Assembly: GCA_021780975.1 (NCBI GenBank)
Contig: JAJXXS010000151.1
Span: 1-5,550 of the forward strand
Reading direction: 5' to 3'
DNA length: 5,550 bases
Source of the DNA: Pseudomonadota bacterium
GTDB lineage: Bacteria; Pseudomonadota; Gammaproteobacteria; Burkholderiales; Thiobacillaceae
In this document: in pieces, positions 1 through 5,366 of the stretch
Numbering within the stretch: the stretch's first letter is position 1
How the letters are laid out: each line of letters opens with the position of its first letter
Position numbers and translations under genes: made by a program
Notes under the pieces: generated by a model
What the model saw: the letters and a program-made list of their open reading frames with translations, nothing else
Databases searched by the model: none
Told to the model about the DNA's origin: nothing

Positions 1-109
1 CCGCACCAAGCTGGTAGGCAACGTCAGCCTGGTGATCGACTTTTCGGCTTCCTCCAACGGCCAGCCGGTGGCGAGTCAGGCTTCGAGCAACGCGGATTCG
101 GGTGACTGA
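1..109 (+). CDS. DUF4845-type protein, C-terminal fragment
   Basis: An open frame enters from the left edge (codons begin at base 2) and ends at TGA 107-109. The visible 35 residues read RTKLVGNVSLVIDFSASS and continue into a Ser/Ala/Gln-rich tail. In beta- and gammaproteobacteria the gene between lepB (signal peptidase I) and rnc commonly encodes a small DUF4845 protein with one N-terminal membrane helix. Its C-terminus usually has the pattern 'L..NV.L..DF', which fits what is seen. The function of that family is not established. The stop overlaps the rnc start by 8 nt (GTGACTGA), which implies co-transcription and probably coupled translation. The assignment rests on position plus a short tail, so the family call is moderate while the presence of a coding tail is fairly secure. 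Confidence 0.62.
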   Translation, partial: RTKLVGNVSLVIDFSASSNGQPVASQASSNADSGD

Positions 110-782
110 CAAAAACGAAGCGCGCCTGCAGCAGGCGCTGGGCCATGCGTTTGCCGACGCCGGCCTGCTGCGCCAGGCGCTCACCCACCGCAGCTATGGC
201 AGCCCGCACAACGAACGCCTGGAGTTTCTGGGCGACTCGGTGCTCAACTGCGCTGCCGCCCATCAGCTCTACGAGGCGTTTCCCCTCATTCCTGAAGGCA
301 GCCTGTCGCGCCTGCGCGCCAACCTGGTGCGCCAGGAGACCCTCGCCGATATCGCCACGTCCCTGGCGCTGGGCGAGCATCTGCGCTTGGGCGAAGGGGA
401 ATTGAAAAGCGGCGGTTTCCGCCGTCCTTCCATCCTGGCCGATGCGCTGGAGTCGCTGATCGGCGCGATCTTTATCGACGCCGGCTTCGAGGCCGCCAGC
501 GCGGCGGTGCGGCGGCTGCTCGCGCCGCACATCGCCGCCATCGATCCCCAGGCTTCCGGCAAGGATGCCAAGACCAGCCTGCAGGAATGGCTGCAGGGGC
601 GCCGCGAGCCTTTGCCGGAGTACCGCCTGCTGGCCACCGAAGGTCAGGCCCACGATCAGGAGTTCGTGGTGGAGTGCCGGCTCAAGGACGAGCGCCACGT
701 CAGCCAGGGGCGTGGCAAGAGCCGCCGCGCCGCCGAGCAGGAGGCGGCCCAGGCCATGCTGGGCTGGCTGCAGCGGGCATGA
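102..782 (+). CDS. rnc: Ribonuclease III
   Basis: Encodes a 226-residue double-strand-specific endoribonuclease, the same length as the E. coli enzyme. It cleaves rRNA precursors and structured mRNAs as a Mg2+-dependent homodimer in the cytoplasm. The N-terminal RNase III domain (about 5-145) has the signature NERLEFLGDS at 37-46, with E38, E41 and D45. The second acidic pair, D114 and E117, lies in ILADALESLIG, so all four catalytic positions of the family are present. A double-stranded RNA-binding domain occupies about 155-224 (KTSLQEWLQGR, then GRGKSRRAAEQEAA). The start is GTG at 102, chosen because it gives the family-typical N-terminus and overlaps the upstream stop. A weak GCGGA lies at 92-96. 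The 3' end overlaps the era ATG by 4 nt. E. coli RNase III autoregulates through its own leader; the corresponding leader is outside this window. Confidence 0.97.
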   Translation: MTDKNEARLQQALGHAFADAGLLRQALTHRSYGSPHNERLEFLGDSVLNCAAAHQLYEAFPLIPEGSLSRLRANLVRQETLADIATSLALGEHLRLGEGELKSGGFRRPSILADALESLIGAIFIDAGFEAASAAVRRLLAPHIAAIDPQASGKDAKTSLQEWLQGRREPLPEYRLLATEGQAHDQEFVVECRLKDERHVSQGRGKSRRAAEQEAAQAMLGWLQRA

Positions 783-1666
783 GCGAGCACTTCCGCGCCG
801 GCACCGTCGCCATCGTCGGTCGGCCCAATGTCGGCAAATCGACCCTGCTCAATCGTCTGGTAGGCCAGAAAGTCAGCATCACATCGCGCAAGCCGCAGAC
901 CACGCGACATCGCGTGCTGGGCATCCATACCGATGCCGAGTTCCAGGCCGTGTTCGTCGACACGCCGGGCTTCCAGACCCGGCACGGCGGGCGCCTCAAC
1001 GCCGCGCTGAACCGCAGCGTGAAAGCCGTGCTGGCGGACACCGACGCCGTCATCCTGGTGATCGAGGCGGGCCGCTATGGGCGCGAGGATAAGCTCGTGG
1101 CCGCATTGCTTCCCGCCGGCAAGCCGCTCATCCTGGTCCTGAACAAACTCGACCGCATCAAGGAACGGGCCTCCCTGCTGCCCTTCCTGCAGGAGATGCA
1201 GGCCGCTTTTCCCGCGGCGGCCGTGGTGCCCGTTTCCGCCCAGCAGGGAACGGGGCTCGCCGAACTCTACAAGGCCCTGGCGCAGTGCCTGCCGGAGGGG
1301 CCGCCATTCTATGGCGAAGACGAAGTCACCGACCAGAGCGAGCGGCGTCTTGCGGCCGAGTTCATCCGCGAAAAGCTCTTCCGCCTGTGTGGCGAGGAGA
1401 TACCCTATGGCGCCGCCGTGACCATAGACAAGTTCGAGGCGGAGGGCACGCTGCGGCGCATCTACGCCACCATCCTGGTGGACAAGGACAGCCACAAGGC
1501 CATCGTGATCGGCCGCGGCGGCGAAAAGCTCAAGGCCATTTCCACCCAGGCGCGCCAGGACATGGAAAAGACCTTCGATGCGCGCGTCTATCTGGAAGTC
1601 TGGGTGAAAGTGAAGGGCGGTTGGGCGGAAGATCAGCGCATGTTGCGCGAACTGGGCCTGGAGTGA
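779..1666 (+). CDS. era: GTPase Era (30S ribosome assembly)
   Basis: Encodes a 295-residue essential GTPase that binds the 3' end of 16S rRNA and assists 30S maturation; it acts in the cytoplasm and at the inner membrane. The GTPase domain shows G1 GRPNVGKS at 14-21, G2 region KPQTTRH at 38-44, G3 DTPG at 61-64, G4 NKLD at 122-125 and G5 SA at 153-154. The C-terminal KH RNA-binding domain (about 200-290) carries VIGRGGEKLK at 243-252, with its GxxG loop. Length is close to the 301 residues of E. coli Era. The ATG at 779 overlaps the rnc stop as ATGA with no clear Shine-Dalgarno sequence, so initiation probably relies on translational coupling. The reading frame is open further upstream (to about 587), but that extension is a shadow inside rnc and is not part of Era. 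The stop at 1664-1666 is followed by a 76-nt gap before recO. Confidence 0.97.
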   Translation: MSEHFRAGTVAIVGRPNVGKSTLLNRLVGQKVSITSRKPQTTRHRVLGIHTDAEFQAVFVDTPGFQTRHGGRLNAALNRSVKAVLADTDAVILVIEAGRYGREDKLVAALLPAGKPLILVLNKLDRIKERASLLPFLQEMQAAFPAAAVVPVSAQQGTGLAELYKALAQCLPEGPPFYGEDEVTDQSERRLAAEFIREKLFRLCGEEIPYGAAVTIDKFEAEGTLRRIYATILVDKDSHKAIVIGRGGEKLKAISTQARQDMEKTFDARVYLEVWVKVKGGWAEDQRMLRELGLE

Positions 1667-1679
1667 GCGCGCGCCCGGC

Positions 1680-1708
1680 CTGACAGCGCGGCGGACGCAA
1701 GGCACAAT
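1680..1708 (+). promoter_or_regulatory. Candidate sigma70 promoter for recO-pdxJ
   Basis: A -35-like CTGACA at 1680-1685 (5 of 6 matches to TTGACA) is followed after exactly 17 nt by a -10-like CACAAT at 1703-1708 (4 of 6 to TATAAT). It lies in the only gap of the rnc-to-pdxJ cluster. Transcription would begin near 1715, about 28 nt before the recO ATG. The spacing is optimal and the position sensible, but this is a match by eye with no transcript evidence; recO may simply be read through from the upstream operon. Confidence 0.42.
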
Positions 1709-1711
1709 AGC

Positions 1712-1732
1712 GGGCGTAAGCGCCCAAGGGCG
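1712..1732 (+). other. Small alternative-hairpin leader before recO
   Basis: GGGCG (1712-1716), loop TAAG and CGCCC (1721-1725) form a perfect 5-bp stem. A second GGGCG at 1728-1732 can instead pair with the same CGCC (1721-1724) across a CAAG loop. The two hairpins are mutually exclusive, and the second would cover AAGGG (1726-1730), the best Shine-Dalgarno-like element although it lies 12 nt from the recO ATG. There is no T-tract, so it is not a standard intrinsic terminator. Such short GC stems are frequent in GC-rich DNA and a regulatory role is only a possibility. Confidence 0.25.
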
Positions 1733-1742
1733 AGCGGAATTC

Positions 1743-2459
1743 ATGGCGACACCTGCCCCGGTCAACCACCAAGTCGGCCTCGTGCTGCACACCTACCCCT
1801 ACAAGGAAACCAGCCTGGTGGCGGAACTGTTCACGCGCGACTTCGGCCGCGTCGCCATCGTCGCGCGCGGCGCGCGCCGGCCTCTGTCGGCGCTGCGCGG
1901 CCTCATGCAGCCCTTCGTGCCCCTGCTGCTGTCTTGGTACGGGCGCGGTGAATTGCGCACCCTGCATGGCGCAGAATGGCGAGGCGGGCTGGCGCCGCTG
2001 GAAGGTCAGGCATTGATGGCGGGCTTCTATCTCAACGAACTCGTGCTCAAGCTGCTGGCGCGGGACGATCCACACGAGGGCCTTTTCGAGCATTACCTCG
2101 ATGCGCTGGGTGCCCTTGCCGCCGGGCCCGTCAGCCTGGAGCCCTTGCTGCGCCGCTTCGAATTGAATCTGCTCAAGGAAATCGGTTATGCCGCCACCCT
2201 CGACTGCCTTGCCGGCAGCGGCCTGCCGGTGCAGGCAGCAGGGCGTTACCGCTACCTGCCCGGCCACGGCGTCGGTGATGCCGAGGGTCCGGGGATCGCG
2301 GTATCAGGCCGCACCTTGCTCGATCTCGCCGCGGAGGATTTCGCCGCGCCGGCGACACTGCTCGAAGGCAAGCTGCTGATGCGTGGGCTCATCCACCATC
2401 ATCTGGGCGGCAAAGCCCTCTATACTCGCCAGTTGTTGCAAGAACTCAGCGAATTATGA
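1743..2459 (+). CDS. recO: DNA repair protein RecO
   Basis: Encodes a 238-residue RecO (242 in E. coli), the RecFOR-pathway mediator that binds SSB and ssDNA, anneals complementary strands and helps load RecA at gaps. The N-terminal OB-fold (about 5-80) has the typical VGLVLHTYPYKETSLVAELF, then GRVAIVARGARRP and a basic DNA-binding surface. The remainder is the helical C-terminal domain, including FELNLLKEIGY around 140-150 and a final ALYTRQLLQEL segment. Only one cysteine (LDCL) is present, so the four-cysteine zinc site of Gram-positive RecO is absent, as expected for a Gram-negative version. The ATG at 1743 gives the normal N-terminus, and upstream SD-like elements are weak. The 3' end overlaps pdxJ by 4 nt (ATGA), implying coupled translation. 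Recognition comes from overall pattern and from its place between era and pdxJ. Confidence 0.93.
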   Translation: MATPAPVNHQVGLVLHTYPYKETSLVAELFTRDFGRVAIVARGARRPLSALRGLMQPFVPLLLSWYGRGELRTLHGAEWRGGLAPLEGQALMAGFYLNELVLKLLARDDPHEGLFEHYLDALGALAAGPVSLEPLLRRFELNLLKEIGYAATLDCLAGSGLPVQAAGRYRYLPGHGVGDAEGPGIAVSGRTLLDLAAEDFAAPATLLEGKLLMRGLIHHHLGGKALYTRQLLQELSEL

Positions 2460-3184
2460 GCATATTCCTCGGCGTCAACATCGACCATATCGCCACCCTG
2501 CGCCAGGCGCGCAAGACCCGTTATCCCAGTCCGGTGGAAGCGGCCTTGCAGGCGGAAACCGCGGGAGCCGATTCCATCACCCTGCATCTGCGTGAGGACC
2601 GCCGCCATATCCAGGACGAGGACGTGGAGATCCTGCGCCGCGTGCTGAAGACCAAGATGAACCTGGAAATGGCGGTCACCGAGGAGATGCTCGCCATCGC
2701 CGAACGGGTCCGGCCGCAAGATGTCTGTCTGGTGCCGGAAAAGCGTTCCGAACTCACCACCGAGGGCGGTCTGGACGTGGCCGCCCAGCGCGGCAAGGTG
2801 CAGGAAGTCTGTGCCCGTCTGAAGGCCGCGGGCGTGCGCGTGTCGCTCTTCATCGATGCCGATTTCGCCCAGATCGAGGCCGCCGCGGCTGCCGGCGCGC
2901 CGGTGGTGGAAATCCATACCGGCCATTATGCCGACGCAGCCACGCCGCAGGACTTGGAGCGCGAATTCATCCGCATCAAGAATGCCGTGGCCTACGGGCG
3001 CGGTCTGGGCCTCGCCGTCAATGCCGGGCATGGCCTCACCTACCACAACGTCGGCGCCATCGCCGCCCTGCCGGGCATACACGAGCTCAACATCGGCCAC
3101 GCCATCGTGGCCCACGCCCTGTTCGTGGGCTGGCAGGCCGCGGTCGCGGAGATGAAGCGGCTCATGGTCGAGGCGGCGCGCTGA
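2456..3184 (+). CDS. pdxJ: Pyridoxine 5'-phosphate synthase
   Basis: Encodes a 242-residue TIM-barrel enzyme that condenses 3-amino-2-oxopropyl phosphate (made by PdxA) with 1-deoxy-D-xylulose 5-phosphate to form pyridoxine 5'-phosphate, the ring-closing step of the DXP-dependent vitamin B6 pathway. Visible family blocks are GVNIDHIATLR (6-16), ITLHLREDRRHI (41-52), MNLEMAVTEEML (68-79), CLVPEKR, TTEGGLDV, SLFIDAD, VEIHTGHYAD (151-160) and VNAGHGLTYHNV (188-199). The catalytic residues H45, E72 and H193 of E. coli correspond to H44, E71 and H192, with a constant offset of one, so the enzyme should be active. The ATG overlaps the recO stop (ATGA). The next gene is a ClC transporter 2 nt downstream, rather than the acpS found in many relatives. 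Confidence 0.97.
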   Translation: MSIFLGVNIDHIATLRQARKTRYPSPVEAALQAETAGADSITLHLREDRRHIQDEDVEILRRVLKTKMNLEMAVTEEMLAIAERVRPQDVCLVPEKRSELTTEGGLDVAAQRGKVQEVCARLKAAGVRVSLFIDADFAQIEAAAAAGAPVVEIHTGHYADAATPQDLEREFIRIKNAVAYGRGLGLAVNAGHGLTYHNVGAIAALPGIHELNIGHAIVAHALFVGWQAAVAEMKRLMVEAAR

Positions 3185-3186
3185 GC

Positions 3187-4557
3187 ATGGTCGCGCCGCG
3201 CCTCAACCGTCGCCAGCGCGTGCGGTGGCTATCCCTGCGCATCTGGTTGCGACGCCTCGCCTTCTGGGGCGGAGCGGTCGGTATAGGCCTGGCGGCGACG
3301 CTCTTTACCGATGGCGCCAATGCGGCCATGAAGCTGTTCCAGCGGGGCGTGGATCAGATATTCTGGCTGCCGCTGGTGGTCACGCCGCTCACCCTGGCCG
3401 GGGTGGCGGCGGTGACGCGGCGCTACTTCCGGGGGGCCGAAGGCAGCGGCATCCCGCAGGCCATCGCCACGCTGAAGATGGCCGAGGGCGCCGAGCGCGG
3501 CCGGGTGCTGTCCCTCAAACTGGCGTTCGGCAAGATGATGCTTACCTGCGTGGGGCTGCTGGGCGGCGCCAGCGTCGGCCGCGAGGGGCCCACCGTGCAG
3601 GTGGGCGCGGCCATCCTGCACGCGCTCTATCGCAACCTGCGCTATCCGGGACGCCTGCCCGAGCGCGCGCTGATCGTGGCAGGTGGCGCCGCCGGCGTGG
3701 CCGCGGCCTTCAACACCCCGCTCGCCGGCATCGTCTTCGCCATCGAGGAGATGTCGCGCTCGTTCGAGGAAAAGACCTCCGGCACCCTGCTGACGGCGGT
3801 GATCATCGCCGGCCTGGCGGCCGTCTATGTGCAAGGCAATTACACCTATTTCGGTACTACGCACGCCGAAGTGAGCGGCGCGCAGGGCTGGCTTGCCGTG
3901 CTGCTCATGGGGCTGTGGGGCGGCCTGGCCGGCGGGCTGTTCAGCCGCCTGCTGCTGGCCTACAGCCGACGCGGGCTGCCGGGGCGGGGAGGGCGCTACC
4001 TGCGTGCACACCCGGTGCTGTTCGCGGGCCTGTGCGGGTTGGTCCTGGCGCTGCTGGGGCTGATTTCCGCGCACAGCGTCTTCGGCACCGGCTACGATGA
4101 ATCCCGTGCACTGCTGGAGAACAGCCGCGAAGTGCCGGCTTATTACGGACTGCTCAAGCTGCTGGCGACGCTGGTGTCCTTCATCAGCGGCATCCCGGGA
4201 GGAATCTTCTCGCCTTCGCTGGCCGTGGGGGCCGGCCTCGGTGCCAATCTGGCGGGGCTCCTGCCCGACGCTGCGCCGGGCGCGGTCATCGTGCTGGGCA
4301 TGGCCGCCTATTTCGCCGGCGTGGTGCAGGCACCCATCACCGCCTTCGTCATCGTCATGGAAATGACCGACAACCAGGACATGCTGGTGCCGCTCATGCT
4401 GACCAGCCTGCTCGCCACCGCAGTGTCCCGCAGCATATGCCGCCAGCCTATTTACAAGGCCCTGGCGGAACAGTTCCTGGCCCGGCGGCAGCAGCGCCCG
4501 GCCGCCCCCGCGGTCACGGCTCCCAGCGCTCCGGATGCGCCCAGTAGCGGGCATTGA
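3187..4557 (+). CDS. ClC-family chloride channel or Cl-/H+ antiporter
   Basis: Encodes a 456-residue inner-membrane ClC protein (E. coli ClC-ec1 is 473) that moves chloride, probably as a homodimer. After a very basic N-terminus (about 1-23) come the many hydrophobic ClC helices. Selectivity motifs are GSGIP at 86-90, GREGP at 131-135 and GGIFSP at 338-343, plus Y423 in QPIY, matching ClC-ec1 Y445. Ser87 in GSGIP fits chloride rather than nitrate or fluoride preference. E133 is the external gating glutamate. E188 in IEEM aligns with the internal proton glutamate E203, so proton-coupled exchange is the more likely mode. There are no C-terminal CBS domains, and the tail (about 432-456) is Pro/Ala-rich and disordered. 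ATG 3187 follows the pdxJ stop by 2 nt, suggesting operon membership. The last 44 nt overlap a convergent minus-strand gene. The family is clear, while channel versus antiporter is inferred. Confidence 0.94.
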   Translation: MVAPRLNRRQRVRWLSLRIWLRRLAFWGGAVGIGLAATLFTDGANAAMKLFQRGVDQIFWLPLVVTPLTLAGVAAVTRRYFRGAEGSGIPQAIATLKMAEGAERGRVLSLKLAFGKMMLTCVGLLGGASVGREGPTVQVGAAILHALYRNLRYPGRLPERALIVAGGAAGVAAAFNTPLAGIVFAIEEMSRSFEEKTSGTLLTAVIIAGLAAVYVQGNYTYFGTTHAEVSGAQGWLAVLLMGLWGGLAGGLFSRLLLAYSRRGLPGRGGRYLRAHPVLFAGLCGLVLALLGLISAHSVFGTGYDESRALLENSREVPAYYGLLKLLATLVSFISGIPGGIFSPSLAVGAGLGANLAGLLPDAAPGAVIVLGMAAYFAGVVQAPITAFVIVMEMTDNQDMLVPLMLTSLLATAVSRSICRQPIYKALAEQFLARRQQRPAAPAVTAPSAPDAPSSGH

Positions 4558-4978
4558 GCCAGTCCGGCGTGGCTTTGTAGGAGTGCAGGTCGTAGGCGTA
4601 GCAGCGCCACTCCCGCCAGGGCGGCAAGCAGGTGAAGCCCAGGGCCCGATAATCCGCATCGGCCAGCGGGTGGGTGCTTTCCGCCAGCACCCAAACGCGC
4701 GGGCTGACGCGGATGCGCAAATGACCCAGCAGCTGGGCCCAGCCGGCAGCGGCGAGCGCAGCGTGATCGCTGCTGAGCAGGATCGCGTCGTAGCGGCCGT
4801 GCGGCGTTTCCCCCGCCGCCGCCTGGCTGCGCCGGCAGGCCGGCGGGCAAAGACGGGCAGCCAGCGCCGTCGCCGCGCCGCCCAAGGTCAGCAGCGCGGC
4901 CGGGGCGGCTGCGGCCAGAAACGCGGCGAGGGGATGGGTGCGGTCGGCAGGCGTCATGGGCACGGGGGATTGTGGCAT
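4514..4978 (-). CDS. DUF6231-like protein of unknown function
   Basis: A minus-strand frame of 154 residues. The C-terminus YDLHSYKATPDWLNARYW (129-146), followed by AHPERW, resembles from memory the end of DUF6231 proteins of Pseudomonas and relatives ('YDLH.YK..PDWLNARFWANPE'). Upstream, PAALLTLGGAATALAARL (26-43) looks like the first strand and glycine turn of a Rossmann or methyltransferase-like fold. YDAILLSSD (63-71) and RVWVLAE (94-100) look like later strands, so a degenerate SAM-binding fold is possible but unproven. The stretch 17-43 is hydrophobic but Ala/Gly-rich, and a membrane helix is less likely. The start is uncertain: ATG at 4978, or an internal ATG at 4957 (residue 8), neither with a clear SD. 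The 3' end overlaps the convergent ClC gene by 44 nt. The PDWLNARYW block argues for a real gene on this strand. Function unknown. Confidence 0.66.
   Translation of the reverse strand: MPQSPVPMTPADRTHPLAAFLAAAAPAALLTLGGAATALAARLCPPACRRSQAAAGETPHGRYDAILLSSDHAALAAAGWAQLLGHLRIRVSPRVWVLAESTHPLADADYRALGFTCLPPWREWRCYAYDLHSYKATPDWLNARYWAHPERWEP
4964..4969 (+). promoter_or_regulatory. Ribosome binding site deciding the start at 4977
   Basis: GGGGGA lies 7 nt before ATG 4977 and is the best purine-rich element near the possible starts of the small membrane-protein gene. The in-frame ATGs at 4938 and 4956 lie upstream of it and lie within the start region of the opposing gene. This favours 4977 as the true start. 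Confidence 0.45.
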
Positions 4979-5318
4979 GCGTAACAGAGAAGAATTTTAT
5001 CGGGCAATGCTCGATTTCGAGGCCGATCTCGATCGCATGATGAATTGGAGCATGGCCGGGTTGTTTGCAGTGATGCTTGCGCCTTTGCTGGTGAGCTTGC
5101 TCGTCCCGGTGCATGTCCAAATCATATTGACCGCCGGCGCTATCACCATACTGCTGCTATATGGCTTTGCGACCAGGAAGATCCACAAGCGCGTGGCAAG
5201 GAAGCACGAAATGCTCTGCCCGCAGTGCCACACGATACTTGCGCTCAAGCACATTGGATTTACCGGCGCATGCAGGAAATGCTGGGCGAGAGTTTTTATG
5301 GAGGCGGGTGAAAATTAG
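4977..5318 (+). CDS. Small two-helix membrane protein with C-terminal zinc ribbon
   Basis: A 113-residue product that I do not recognise as a named family. An acidic, charged N-terminus (1-23, with REEFYRAMLDFEADLDR) precedes two hydrophobic segments. The first spans about 24-43 (WSMAGLFAVMLAPLLVSLLV) and the second about 47-65 (VQIILTAGAITILLLYGFA). The second is followed by a strongly basic stretch, RKIHKRVARKH (67-77), which places the C-terminus in the cytoplasm. Next comes a CPQC (81-84) and CRKC (99-102) pair spaced like a zinc ribbon, so a metal-binding cytoplasmic tail is likely. The start at 4977 is preferred for its GGGGGA; in-frame ATGs at 4938 and 4956 would add 13 or 7 residues. 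GC content is about 53%, well below its neighbours, with more A/T-ending codons, which suggests acquisition or weaker codon selection. The stop TAG is 9 nt from a possible start of the next gene. Function unknown. Confidence 0.72.
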   Translation: MRNREEFYRAMLDFEADLDRMMNWSMAGLFAVMLAPLLVSLLVPVHVQIILTAGAITILLLYGFATRKIHKRVARKHEMLCPQCHTILALKHIGFTGACRKCWARVFMEAGEN

Positions 5319-5366
5319 TGTACGGCGATGATCGTGTCAGGCGCGGGCAGCCGGATTCTGACGGCA

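Noticed and set aside
587..778. N-terminal extension of Era (open frame from 587)
   Set aside because: The extension overlaps rnc entirely, is Gly/Arg/Ala-rich, and Era homologues begin a few residues before the GRPNVGKS motif, matching ATG 779.
656..1792. Long minus-strand open frame (378 residues) opposite era
   Set aside because: It lies antisense to a full-length Era with all G motifs, has low-complexity His/Gln/Gly/Arg-rich composition typical of GC-rich antisense frames, and matches no family I know.
4518..4560. GGCTC ... GAGCC with an inner GCCC/GGGC hairpin at the ClC 3' end, as a terminator
   Set aside because: Stems are short and far apart, there is no T-run on either strand, and the bases are coding on both strands.
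3229..4659. Long minus-strand open frame (476 residues) opposite the ClC gene
   Set aside because: Its translation is rich in His, Gln, Arg and Gly with no domain pattern, and the plus strand encodes a complete ClC protein. It is a codon-bias shadow.
4535..4984. Plus-strand frame of 149 residues opposite the DUF6231-like gene
   Set aside because: Arg/Gly/Gln-rich low-complexity translation; the opposite strand carries the conserved-looking PDWLNARYW block.
4452..5120. Minus-strand frame of 222 residues spanning 4514-5120
   Set aside because: It overlaps the better-supported DUF6231-like frame and antisense of the zinc-ribbon gene; its Gly/Arg/Ala-rich sequence shows no recognisable fold.
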